Assembly: GCA_910574455.1 (NCBI GenBank)
Contig: CAJSYZ010000005.1
Location: 4,464,001 to 4,528,000, forward strand
Length of the DNA: 64,000 nt
Reading direction: 5' to 3'
Source: Trichaptum fuscoviolaceum
Lineage: Eukaryota; Basidiomycota; Agaricomycetes; Hymenochaetales; Trichaptaceae
Below, piece by piece: positions 1 to 11,200 of the stretch. Every line of letters starts with the position of its first letter. The stretch's first letter is position 1. A program made the position numbers and the translations under genes. The notes under the pieces are model-generated. The model ran no database searches. It saw nothing but the letters and a program-made list of their open reading frames with translations, and had not been told where the DNA came from.

Positions 1-1508
1 AAGGGAACTCGAAATGCCATGCAGCACAGTGGATCGACCCGAATCCGGCACCTGCTAAGGCAGAGAAGATCAAAAGCGGCCTCGTTTCGGCGTCTTCGCT
101 GTAGAACATCATGTACAGGATCCACTGCATGTCACCCTCATTGAAGAGCAGTTCGAACGCCGGTTTGTTGTGCATTTTGTCCTTGGCATCGCGGAAGGGA
201 TCGAAACTGAATCTGTATGGGACCCTAGGGTCAAGGATCTGGTTCATTGGGAGGAACATAAGCAGGTACGGCAAGTAGAACAGTTTCGTGATGACAAGTT
301 TGCAGGTCGTCCAAATCGAGTCGATGACCCGGCGAAAGTGCGATCTCGGCGCCGGAGAACCTGAGCTTTGTATAGGTCCGACCTCGAGATTAGCATCCTT
401 CTGCCTTCGGTGGCATATCTGATGACGTAGAGTGCGGATCGTCTTCAGAAGCCACATCGAAAGGGATTGTAGATGCGTTGTTAGTGCCGGGATAATTAAC
501 CGTGCGGATCTTCGGAGATAATCTCTCAACCGGAACCAATTCCAGGGGGGAAATGACCAACTCCCGTCCTCGTTCCGCGTCTCGTTCTCGCGATCTTTAG
601 CCATCCTTGCCTCTGCAAGCTGCTTTTCCAACCTCTTCGTGCGGATGATGATCGGACATCGGACATCGAGCGGCTTGTTCCACCAGAAAAGATACATGAT
701 GCTGTTGAGACCGGCCAACGCAGCCGTCGTAAGCTCGATCTCAGTGATCGTCAAGTGCTGGTGTGCCCGTGCGATGAGTTGGATGATGAACCACGTAATT
801 TGCAGTAAAGCAACTCCTTTCGAGAGAGCATCGCCTTTGCTTCGGTCTTCGATTTCTTTCGCTGTCGTATCAGGGAAGTCGATCAGTTGCTTCTCCAAGA
901 GTTCCCGAAGTTCGTCGAAATCGATCACGCTTTCCTGCACCAAGATCCCCTCCCTCTCTGTTTCATACCGGAAGCAAAACCAGGCATTAAAGTCGTCGTC
1001 CTTTATGTAGTTCACTTTGAAGCCTCCCATCTGCAAAAAATGCGCATGTGTCATTGTCCATTGCACACCTACAAAAATTGTTCAACTAAATTTATTACAA
1101 GCTGAAAATGAATAACATAATACATGATTTCGGTCGTGCTTTGTTTATCGTCTCTCTTATCTTCACGGCGCCTCGCCACTGCTTGAATGCCCACAGGATC
1201 ATCACCTCTGGCGCGAGAAGGGCCAAGCACATGAGAAAGATCCTACGTTTCAGTAGCATCCAGTTACTCTCCTCGAGCCACGGTACGTTCGGGTGCACAG
1301 ATATCCATGTAACAGCAAACGTCGTCGCCAGACAGCTCCAAACGATGTCCCAGACGGAACGACCGGGGCAAGAACAGTCGATCGAGCATTCGTCTCGCGG
1401 GAAGATCGGCGCATCGTAGGCCAGCGGGTCGGCGAAGGACGGGGCGACGGGTACAGCACTCGTGCCGTAGTGCTGGGCGAGAAACAAGTATGCAAGAATG
1501 AAGAGCAT
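1..1508 (-). CDS. Multi-pass membrane protein, array copy A (3' end outside window)
   Basis: Two exons are visible on the minus strand: 1508-1124 and 1068-1, joined across a 55-nt intron (1069-1123, GTATTA..TGTAG). Exon 1 starts at the conserved MLFILAYLFLAQHYG signal-peptide-like segment and carries two predicted helices. Exon 2 contains the motif SKGDALSKGVALLQITWFI and further helices. I checked the exon 2 frame codon by codon and found no stop to position 1, so the gene is open but its C-terminal third lies outside the window. It is paralogous to the genes at 14825-16607, 21573-23367 and 50756-52566. I know this as a widespread uncharacterised agaricomycete membrane family; no biochemical role can be assigned. 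Confidence 0.8.
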
Positions 1509-2800
1509 GGTGTGGATGGCAGACGGGGGACAAGGTCTGAAGAGGCGACAAGTGCGTGCCTTTATAGCGTGATCGAGGCCAACAGCGTGTTTACTCACCG
1601 AACACGATACCACAGCACTTTCATTCATACCACCCATCAACACAGCACCCATCGATTATCTTGGCGCTAATCACAGAGTTCAACAAACGCACATATGCTC
1701 TTAGTGATGTTGAACGGGTGCATCTAGTTCATTCTTACGCTCTTCTGTGTAGTCGAAGATGGCCAGAGAGTGTGTGGTTGACGCACATGTAAATGTAACG
1801 ACAAGCAAGACAAGTGGGAAGGTGAGGCGCCCGAGAATGTCAGAGGCTGTGTGCACAGGTCCTGTCCGCATGTTTGAGGCGATGAAGCTTATCAGGTAAA
1901 TAAGCGCCCTACAAAACGAACGCAACGATGGCTCACCTGCGTAAACGTTGAAGCAACACGGTTGCCTGCAGACATGATTCCATCAGCCGGACAACAAAGT
2001 GGAAGGTCCTCGAGTCTTGATTGCACTGGCCTTGGATTGTGCGCACTGATATTGATTGCACCGGTTTTCGAATACGTGCACAGATAAATCGCCCCGTACC
2101 ATAGAAGATGTTACAGTCGATGATGAAGGGGTGCCAGTGGTCGTTGCGACTCAAAAGTCAAACTTGAAGATTAGTACTGACAGCATGCGATGACGTCGTG
2201 GAAACGTGATGCTATTTTCGGACTTATGCTCCGAACGCCGTTTTTCTGTTATCTTCAGCATCGCCTTTCCCCTTCGTCGTACATGCTTCACCCAAGCACG
2301 GACACTCTCGCAGCTCTAAGAATCCAGCGCCTATCTTATGTAGTAGAAGCACTCACCAATGTTCCACCCGATTTTTGGCGTCCTCACTTCTTCCAGGCAG
2401 GCACCTGCTACTCATGATATATCGGATTGATGAAAGTAATTGCTCGAGGACTGCGAGGACTGGTATGCCTAGAGCAAGGACAGGGAAAGCTTGGTTGGGA
2501 TTGAAGCAAGGCAGCTAATTAGCTCACCCCGTGATAACAAGTTTGCATGCTGACCTGAGGTGACAAATTCTTATTTTTTAAATCTTGCACTTGCTAAACC
2601 ACTATACACCTTGATAGACGCCGCGATGTATCTTAAAACGAGTCGGTGGGTCCGATAGAAGCTGTCCCTAGCCTTTCTCCTGCATTGATTTTAAAAGGCT
2701 CGCAATATTGCGAAGGGGAGAAGGCAGGTTGTGGATGGCATTGACGGAAAAAGCGGCGGTCGATAGGTAAGCAATTGGTAACTTGAAGTGCTCTCATCTG
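1509..2800. other. Array spacer with a short conserved hydrophobic ORF
   Basis: No gene can be assigned with confidence. A minus-strand reading frame at 1701-1925 contains TASDILGRLTF followed by a hydrophobic run and SLAIFDYTEE. Related frames recur in the spacers at about 16790-16980, 23527-23724 and 52696-52908, but they are short, differ in length and have no visible partner exons. The rest is spacer sequence shared at nucleotide level with the other units, for example 1990-2050 with 53060-53100. Confidence 0.35.
1560..1566 (-). promoter_or_regulatory. TATA-like box of membrane gene copy A
   Basis: On the minus strand CGCTATAAAGGC lies about 53 bp upstream of the ATG at 1508. The same element at the same spacing is found upstream of the three other copies. 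Confidence 0.5.
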
Positions 2801-2805
2801 GTATG

Positions 2806-3537
2806 TGTTACGACCGTCGGGAATTGTAGCGGGAAACAGTTTCGGGGAACTGGAATTCGCGACCGGGAACGAGCGTGGGAATTCAGGCGGGGAAAACGCG
2901 CGGGATTCTATCCAGGCGCGTCGCGGGATTCTCAAGGCCAGCTAGGACTCTTCACTGCTTTGAATGTCAAGTAAGCGGATCCCTAAGGAAGCACTTCACA
3001 AGAGGTCAAAAGTGGGGTGCTCCTTACGATGCCTACAGCTATTTATCTACTTTGTAAAGACTGTATAGTTAATCTACGCTAAATGTCCTTGCGCAATGCG
3101 CACCTATCTACTACAAAAGATACATGCTACGACCGCACTGCTAGGCATGTCCATCCCGTCTCTCCAGACGGCTACGGCATGTCTGTGGACGTCAGCGTCC
3201 GGTCTGTGGCCGCGACTAGCCAGACTAGGTATGCCAGGCGATTGCAGGTCGTCACCTTGAGGTACTAGCGGATTAATGAGCGTATGTTGGTAAGTGAATG
3301 TACGTGTGCCTTAGCGGGTCGTCGTAAATGAATGTGTGTATGCGTGCATGGTGGTCGGGACGGTGGTGCGGGATAGGTCACGTGAGCGGGGGATCTTGCG
3401 GGGGATCGTGCGAGTCGGGAAAGGGGTTTCGCGTCGGAAATCCAATGGCGGGATTCTCCCCGCGGGATTGTCTGCTCATGTCGGGATCCTTGGCGGGAAA
3501 GTGCGGGAAATGGGAAAAGGAGCCCGGGATCTCGACA
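2806..3537 (-). mobile_element. Solo LTR of the Ty3 family, with GTATG target duplication
   Basis: A 732-bp segment reads TGTTACGACCGTCGGGAATT at the left and ends CCGGGATCTCGACA, which is the reverse complement of the LTRs at 4813-5644 and 11919-12750. It is flanked by GTATG on both sides (2801-2805 and 3538-3542), a perfect 5-bp target duplication. No internal retrotransposon sequence remains, so it is a solo LTR left by recombination between two LTRs. It is about 100 bp shorter than the LTRs of the complete element: it lacks one copy of an internal direct duplication around AGTGCTTCCTTAGG and some of the TTCCCG-rich end. Confidence 0.93.
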
Positions 3538-3542
3538 GTATG

Positions 3543-4784
3543 CAGAATCATGTCAAACGAGTCGTTCCAAAACTTTGATATTGACTTTCTTCTGGTTCCC
3601 GAGAGTCACCTGATTTCATCCCCTCTTGCCTGTAACAAGCCTTCGCAAATGCATGAATATATGAAGTTGATGCTTGCTTATACGGAAAGGGGGCTTGGAA
3701 TCGGTTGTACCCTCCCGAACTCAAGTATATCGCGTCGAGCATAAGCGTACTCGACTTATTCTTGTCCTGAATCTGGTGCTGCGGAGTCGATCGACACCAA
3801 AAAATTTCTTCCACCTTTGGCGCATTCACTGTCATCATCTTGTCGACATGAAGCTCGGAATGCATGCCTGATGAAAGAATAGATTTACTTTGGGCTTCTG
3901 GACGTCTGATTTCATCGAAGTCAACGTTCCCCTCGAGGTCGTGAACATGCCCTTCGCTTAGGTTCAGCGAGCTACTGCACAACCACCCTTGCCTGTGCAC
4001 GAGTTTCGTCGAATTTGCAACGGGCGACGGCTTGTGCGCTGTACCGCTCCCTCATTCGCTGGCGTCCTGCGCAGATACAGTAGATGGGTTTGTCCATCTG
4101 CTTCTGCTAGGCTCGGCGGCGGGCTCTCGAATTAACCTAGCGTTCCCTCAGAGGAATGACGCTGGGCGGTCTCCTGGATAATCCAGGGTCGTTCCGTCAT
4201 GAACACATGGCAGCGCCTCGAGTAGATCGCTCATAACTTGATCACCTCTCTCTGTCTCATCTTTCGAATAAGCCATAGCTTTGAAAGAGATACACCTGTT
4301 ACCTGGAAATGAGAAAGGTGAGTCCAGCTAAGTTCGGTTTAGAACGCTTAAGACTCACTTTCTCTAGATCTCTGAAATACGTAGAAAAGCAAACGAATCA
4401 GCACTTTTGTTGGGGGCTACTCATGGATAAATGAGGCCATCTGAAACTTTCTTTACAAGTCAAACTTCAGACCGCTCTCGAAGAGTTGACGATGGGTTAG
4501 TATAGGGAGAATTTAATACTCCCTGTTGCATGAGGGAGGGGGAGGGAAGAAGTGAAAGGAGCGGTGTGGTTAGACGAACCAAGGTCGCGAGACCGCGTGA
4601 CCTTGAGGCGACGCGTCGCTCGTTAATGTGCCCACCGGCGGGCTTTAGATTGTATGTGGTACACATACCGATGCTTCTTCACTTACCACGACCATTGCAC
4701 TACTTCTTCTTCCCTCCCTCTTCAGAGTTCACTTCCTCAAAATTCAGGCTTACCTTTCCCAACATCTTCAACCTTTCCCATATC
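3543..4784. other. Array spacer upstream of the partner gene, no assignable gene
   Basis: The part around 3560-3700 is related to 18270-18420 and 25090-25240, including the shared TTTCTTCTGGTTCCCG. The part at 4560-4784 is related to 47020-47250 and looks like the promoter and leader of the plus-strand partner gene: both share AATGTGCCCACCGGCGGGCT, followed by a CT-rich stretch before the ATG. A 150-aa minus-strand frame at 3548-4000 exists but is not preserved in the paralogous spacers, so I do not call it. Confidence 0.4.
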
Positions 4785-4812
4785 ATGGTCGACAACCAGA
4801 CAGCAGAGTATT

Positions 4813-5644
4813 TGTTGAGATCCCGGGCTCCTTTTCCTATTTCCCGCACGTTCCCGCCAAGGATCCCGACATGAGCAGGCAATCCCGCGGGGAGAATCCC
4901 GCCATTAGATTCCCGACGCGAAACCCTTTTCCCGACTCGCACGATCCCCCGCAAGATCCCCCGCTCACGTGACCTATCCCGCACCACCGACCCGACCACC
5001 ATGCACGCATACACACATTCATTTACGACGACCCGCCAAGGCACACGTACATTCACTTACCAACATACGCTCATTAATCCGCTAGTACCTCAAGGTGACG
5101 ACCTGCAACCGTCTGGCATACCTAGTCTGGCTAGTCGCGGCCACAGACCGGACGCTGACGTCCACAGACATGCCGTAGCCGTCTGGAGAGACGGGATGGA
5201 CATGCCTAGCAGTGCGGTCGTAGCATGTATCTTTTGTAGTAGATAGGTGCGCATTGCGCAAGGACATTTAGCGTAGATTAACTATACAGTCTTTACGAAG
5301 TAGATAAATAGCTGTAGGCATCGTAAGGAGCACCCCACTTTTGACCTCTTGTGGAGTGCTTCCTTAGGTGTGATCTCTCTCCTTTCTCCTGTGTAGTTAG
5401 TTGCGCAATACTTACTTGTGGAGTGCTTCCTTAGGGATCCGCTTACTTGACGTTCAAAGCAGTGAAGAGTCCTAGCTGGCCTTGAGAATCCCGCGACGCG
5501 CCTGGATAGAATCCCGCGCGTTTTCCCCCGCCTGAATTCCCACGCTCGTTCCCAGTCGCGAATCCAGTTCCCGAAAGCCGGTTCCCGTCGCGAATCCCAG
5601 TTTCCCGAAACTGTTTCCCGCTACAATTCCCGACGGTTGTAACA
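4813..5644 (+). repeat. 5' LTR of the Ty3 element
   Basis: 832 bp, TG...CA ends, rich in TTCCCG/CGGGAA words. It contains a tandem internal duplication around 5350-5440 (CTTGTGGAGTGCTTCCTTAGG twice). Nine differences from the 3' LTR were counted by eye, about 1 percent. No classic tRNA-Met primer site follows; the next bases are TTAGGTCAAAAGTCCTGG, so the priming mode is unclear. Confidence 0.95.
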
Positions 5645-5733
5645 TTAGGTCAAAAGTCCTGGCTCACCGCCACTCGGACTCGACACCCCCACGCTCTTTA
5701 CTTCTACCCCCGCACCCGTATCGTCGACCCGCG

Positions 5734-6942
5734 ATGTCCGCCCAATCTGAGTGGGGAGGACTCGCAGACACGTTCATGTTCCCGTCCCCGAACTCCACGA
5801 TGGGGGACGACAAACTCCAGCCCATCCTTGATCGCCTCGACACCCTCGAACAACGCTACGCCAAGCTAGTCAACGAACACAATCAGGTCCAGAACACAGT
5901 CGCCCAGCTCAAGCACGCCAACCGGGCGTTAGAAGCGCAAATCGCGAGTCAGCCCGCCTCCCCGTCTGGGGGTGGAGCAGGACTCAAGATGAAGCTTCCC
6001 GACACCTTCGAAGGTGAACGCGCCAAGCTGGAGAATTGGATTCACCAGATTAAGCTCTACCTGTTCGGGCAACATCCGGGGCTAGACGAAACCCGCAAGG
6101 TCGCATTCGCTCTGATGCTACTGCGGGGGCCTGCGCAAGACTGGGCATGACCCATTCTCGATCGACTCCAGGACATCCCGACACCGCCAGAAGCCGCCAG
6201 TCTGGAGGCCCTGTTTACCGCCCTTCGCGCCTCTTACGGGGAAATTGATGCAGACAAAGCCGCAGCCAACAAGCTGATGCGCCTACGCCAGACAGGAACG
6301 GTCGCCGAGTTTGCGTCGCAATTCCGTGCCCTCCAAGCCCTCACCGGGTGGCCCAAGGACGCAACGACGGATGTCATCTACCTCGACATGTTCCGAAAGG
6401 GACTCAAAGACCAGGTTCGCCAGCACATCGCCAGCACAGAGGCGAAGGATATGAAATTCGACGCCTACGTCAATTGGGTTTCCGAGACAGACGAGAAGCT
6501 AAGGCTTGCACACGCTTATGGACCCGTATCAAAGCCAGCGGCTATGCCCCGAAGCAATCCCGGCACCACTAGTTCAGCTCCGCGTACGATCCCGACTGCG
6601 AGCGCAAGCTCGACGAAGGATCCCAACGCAATGGAGATTGACAGGGTGCGCCGGGAGCGCAGGAGTAAGGGACTATGCTACTACTGCGGAGAGAAAGACC
6701 ATTTGGTGAGCGATTGCCCAACGCGACCGCCATCCCGAAACCTAAAGGCGACGAAATCCACGTCCCCGTCGAACCCCTCGCCCCCCGCGCTCCAGTCGTT
6801 CGAAGACACGCTCAAACGTATGGCGGAGCAGTACGTCCAGAATGTGCAACAGTCCGTGCTACAGAACGCATTTGCCGCCATGACGCCCGCCGCCAAAAAC
6901 ATTCACAATCCCGAAGCCCCGCCCCCAGCGGATTTTCAGTAG
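5734..6942 (+). pseudogene. gag: Ty3 gag with one in-frame TGA
   Basis: One frame of 403 codons encodes the structural protein that packages the element's RNA. The N-terminal part has a coiled-coil-like region (LDTLEQRYAKLVNEHNQ) and then the gag capsid-like domain (FEGERAKLENWIHQIKLYLF). Near the C-terminus is a CX2CX4HX4C zinc knuckle, CYYCGEKDHLVSDC. A TGA at 6148-6150 interrupts the frame right after GPAQDWA; the same frame then continues without a break to 6942. CGA-to-TGA at CpG is the simplest origin, but TGG-to-TGA is also possible. The start at 5734 is the first ATG after the LTR in this frame. Confidence 0.85.
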
Positions 6943-8259
6943 GGTCGTATTGCTCAGTCGCACCCTATACAACCCAACCGCCCTTGTGGCCGAAGAACTC
7001 TCTTAATAATGGTCCCTTGTATTTAACCATCTCTACAATAGACCGTCGTCTTCGACGACATTTGAAGTTCCCGGTACAGGTTAGCGACGGAAAGACGGAT
7101 GCCTTAGCCACAGACTCGTTCCTGCGCTCCCGCTCGCTCCCGTCCGTTGTTGACAATCTAGAAAGAAAGGCTTCCTCGAAGGATGCTGTAGTGAAAAATT
7201 GGGCTGGCAGGTTCTTGTGGGAGAAGCCACCCAGGAGCTCGCTGAACAGGTCCTTGCTCTAGGGCGACTTGGGTTGCCGAGGGACCGACGAGTCAAGCCC
7301 ACAACCGAAGGGAGGCGCAGCCTCTGACGAGGAGAAACCTCGGCAAACCCACAAGGAAGGCAAAGCCGACCGAAGGTCTCCATAGATAGTGCCGCCCATG
7401 TAAATAGACATTCAAAGTGCAATACACACCTTATTTCTGTTCCTTTGCTTCGAAAGCGGGTACCATCCGCTGGGCAGCCAGGCTGCATAGTGGGAGCATC
7501 CACTATTTAACAATGAAAGACGACCGCGGCCGACTGAGCTTTTTTATAGCAGGTGGCATCTGCTGCTTTGAAAGCGGGTAGCATCCGCTGCGCACACAGA
7601 CGACCGCGGCCGACTGGGCTTTTTTATAGCAGGTAGCATCTGCTGCTTTGAAAGCGGGTAGCGTCCGCTGTGCACACAGACAACCGCGGCTGACTGGGCT
7701 TTTTTATAGCAGGTGGCATCTGCTGCTTTGAAAGCGGGTAGCATCCGCTGCGCACACAGACGACCGCGGCCGACTGGGCTTTTTTATAGCAGGTAGCATC
7801 TGCTGCTTTGAAAGCGGGTAGCGTCCGCGGGACAGCCAGGCCGCATAGTGGGATCATCCACAATATAACAACGACTCGGGTGGCACGAATAAGGCCTCGT
7901 CCGAGCAAGCTTTGTTATAGCAGGTAGCGTCTGCTGCTTTGAAAGCGGGTAGCATCCGCACGGCCTTGAGCAAGTAGTCGGGTGGCATGAATAAGGCCTC
8001 GTCCGAATAGCTTTGTTGAAGCGGGTAGCGTCCGCTAGGCATTGAGGAAATAAGTGACTTGAGCAGCAGGTCGGGTGGCACGAATAAGGTCTTGTCCGAA
8101 TGGCTTTGTTATAGCGGGTAGCATCCGCTAGGCATTGATAAAGTAGTCTTCATCATGCGAAATAATTGCGGTCTTCATTGTGTGTCGCCAATGTCTTGAG
8201 GCTCGGAGTCGTCCTTGTTGTTGTGGTCGATGATGAAGAGACGCGACCCAGTTTGACGC
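6943..8259 (+). other. gag-pol junction with start of protease and about 1.2 kb of inserted sequence
   Basis: Downstream of gag, the -1 frame encodes GPLYLTISTI (7011-7040) and FPVQVSDGKTDALAT (about 7068-7112), which looks like the segment just before the active site of a retroviral-type protease. The active-site motif LDSGASGTF appears only at 8323, in another frame. The roughly 1.2 kb between (about 7113-8319) has no long frame of its own and is full of tandem and palindromic repeats. I read it as an insertion or repeat expansion inside the protease. I found no terminal inverted repeats or target duplication that fix its ends. Confidence 0.6.
7519..7838 (+). repeat. Four tandem copies of an 80-bp unit
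   Basis: The marker GACGACCGCGGCCGACTG (with small changes) begins at 7519, 7599, 7679 and 7759, so the period is exactly 80 bp. Each unit contains TTTTTTATAGCAGGT, GCATCTGCTGCTTTGAAAGC and the hairpin-forming GCGGGTAGCATCCGC. Looser copies of the hairpin continue from 7839 to about 8135 in a longer unit with TCGGGTGGCACGAATAAGG. Confidence 0.9.
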
Positions 8260-11200
8260 GTGACGTACGCGTGCTCCCGCTTGTCACGAGTCGTGGTACT
8301 TCTTCGAAGTCCTTCCATAATGTTAGACAGCGGTGCGTCGGGAACTTTCATAAATTCCCGCTACGTTTCCCGACACGGACTCCAGACCCGGGATTTGGTA
8401 ATCCCGATACTTTTGCGCAATGCGGACAATTCCCCGAACGCGATTGGACGCATCACAAAGGAAGTAGTTCTTAACGTCGAGATGAAAGGACACTTAGAAC
8501 AGTTAACCATGGCCGTCGCGGACATTGGCGACGACGATATTATCATGGGGATCGATTGGTTGCAACACCATAACCCAACCATCGACTGGACCAACGATGT
8601 GGTCGACCTCAACCGCTGCCCGCCCCAGTGTGACAACCAGAAACGCCTGGTCCCGCTTCCCCGCCTCGCCATAGCAGAAGAAGTCGAGACCCCCTGGGGG
8701 CCCGATAGGACCCAGGCTGAATGGGAAGCCGTCCCACCGGGATTTCGATACTCTGAAAAATATTGGGACCAGTACCACAACGCCGAGTCCTACTTCGTCA
8801 CGACGGACGACCATTTCGCATATAAGATTGCCGCCTCATACACCCACTCCCAGGCTATTGCTGAGAAGTCGGCAGTGAAGGAAGGCGAGAAAACCTTTGA
8901 GGAACTCGTTCCCCCCGAATTCCGTGAGTTTGCCGACGTTTTTTCGAAAGTTGAATCCGAAAGGCTTCCACTGCGCAAGCCGTATGATCATGCCATAGAC
9001 TTAGAACCCGGGAAGGTTCCCCCGTACAGCAAAATCTACCCGTTGGCCCCGGCTGAGCGCGACGCCCTTCGCGAATTCGTGGACGAAAATCTGCGCAAAG
9101 GGTACATACGACCTTCGAAATCCCCCGCCGCTGCCCCCGTCTTCTTTATCAAGAAAAAGGACGGGACCTTGCGCATGGTAGTCGACTATCGCCGACTGAC
9201 CGATATCACAGTCAAGAACCGATACCCGCTTCCCCTCACAATGGAGCTGGTAGACGCACTGCAAAAGGCGAAGGTTTTCACGACGTTAGATTTGCGATGG
9301 GGCTACCACAACGTGCGGCTGAAGCAAGGCGACGAGTGGAAGGCCGCATTTCGGACTCAGGCAGGACATTTCGAACTGACGGTGATGACATTCAGGCTCA
9401 CAAATGCCCCGGCGACCTTCCAGCACATGATGAACGATATCTTCAAGGACCTCATTGGAGTATACGTGATCATCTATCTTGACGACTTGCTAATCTTTTC
9501 CGAAGATGAATCGCAGCACGATGAACACGTACGGGAAGTCCTTAAGCGGCTGCGCGAAAACGACTTGTTCTGTAAACCCGAAAAGTGCAAATTCAAACAG
9601 ACTTCCGTCGAGTATCTCGGGATGATTATTTCGCAGGGAAAGGTGGCGATGGATCCCGCCAAGGTACAGGCGGTCCTCGACTGGCCCACCCCGAAAAAGG
9701 TGAAAGACATTCAAGCCTTCCTCCGGTTCGCAAATTTCTATCGACGCTTTATTCGGGATTTTTCGCACATCGTCAAACCGCTCACAACGCTGCTGAAGAA
9801 GGACGTTTGCTGGGCCTGGACGGAAAACCAGCAGTTTGCGTTCGACTATCTCAAGCGCATGTTCACGACCGCCCCCGTCCTTATGATGCCCGACATGTCG
9901 CAACAATTCATCGTGGAATGCGACACCTCTGATTTCGCGACAGGCGCGGTCCTGTCCCAGGAAGGCAACGACGGGTTGATACATCCGGTCGCCTTTTTCT
10001 CGAAATTCCTCAACGATGCGGAACACAACTACGAGATTTACGACAAGGAGCTACTCGCGATTATTAGAGCTCTCGACGAGTGGCGACATTATCTCGAAGG
10101 TGCGAGTCATAAACTCGATATCGTGTCTGACCACAAGAATCTGCTATACTTCTCTGAATCCCGAACGCTGACGCGACGCCAAGCCCGGTGGAGCCTTTTC
10201 CTCACCCGCTTCGACTTTACGATTCGCCATCGCCCGGGGCGACTCGGGGGCAAACCCGACGCCATGTCACGACGCGTCAACCTTCAACCAGAAGGCGAGG
10301 ACAACACTGGACGAACCCTCTTGACCCCCGAAATGTTTTGGCTAAAGGCAATTCGTCGGGGAATGACGCAGGTACACAGGGATCAGGCCCTCCTACGACG
10401 CATTCGTAAGTCAGACCAGTATGAAGATGAACTGGTAGACGCGATCGAGTTGGTCAAGTCAAAGGCGCCCCGAGTTCTGACCAAAGAACTTGAGGACTGG
10501 AGCACCGAAGAAGGCCTCATCCTATATCAGGGTAAGGTTTACGTCCCGAAAGATGAAACCATTCGCCGGGATGTGGTGAAGACCTACCACGACAGTCTCC
10601 CCGCCGGACATCCTGGACGTTGGAAAACGTTTGAGATGGTAAGCCGCAACTACTGGTGGCCCGGGATGTCTAACTTCGTAGAACGATACGTTTCGGGATG
10701 CGATACCTGCGCACGCACGAAGAACCGATCACAACGCCCGGTAGGACTCCTGCAGCCGAACGAAATCCCGCAGGGCCCCTGGCAGGCGATTTCATGCGAT
10801 TTCATCACCCAGCTCCCCCGATCCGAGGATTACGACGCAATTTTCGTGGTGGTCGACCGTCTCACCAAGCAAGCGCATTTTATCCCGACCACGTCTGACA
10901 TCGATGCACCGGAAACTGCAGAACTATTCCTGCAACACGTCTGGAAGCTGCACGGAACCCCCCGCCAGATCATATCTGACCGAGGACCACAGTTTGTCGC
11001 ACAGTTCATGAAGGCCATCTTTTCCCGACTCGGTATCAAAGGTACCACGTCGACTGCGTATCACCCGCAGACGGACGGGCAAACCGAAAGGGTAAACCAA
11101 GAGCTGGAACAGTATTTACGGGCTTTCATAGATACACAACAAGAAAACTGGGCCGGATTACTCCCAATGGCAGAGTTCGCGCACAACACGAAAGCGCACG

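Noticed and set aside
1264..1670. Several 80-125-codon ORFs opposite exon 1 of the membrane genes (also near 16409-16651, 23139-23411 and 52351-52616)
   Set aside because: They are shadows of the GC-rich coding exon in other frames and disappear or change between paralogues.
7519..8140. CRISPR-like array of regularly spaced repeats
   Set aside because: The 80-bp units are contiguous tandem repeats with no unique spacers, in a fungal retrotransposon.
9490..10026. Minus-strand ORFs across Ty3 pol
   Set aside because: They lie antisense to clear reverse-transcriptase and RNase H motifs and have no support of their own.
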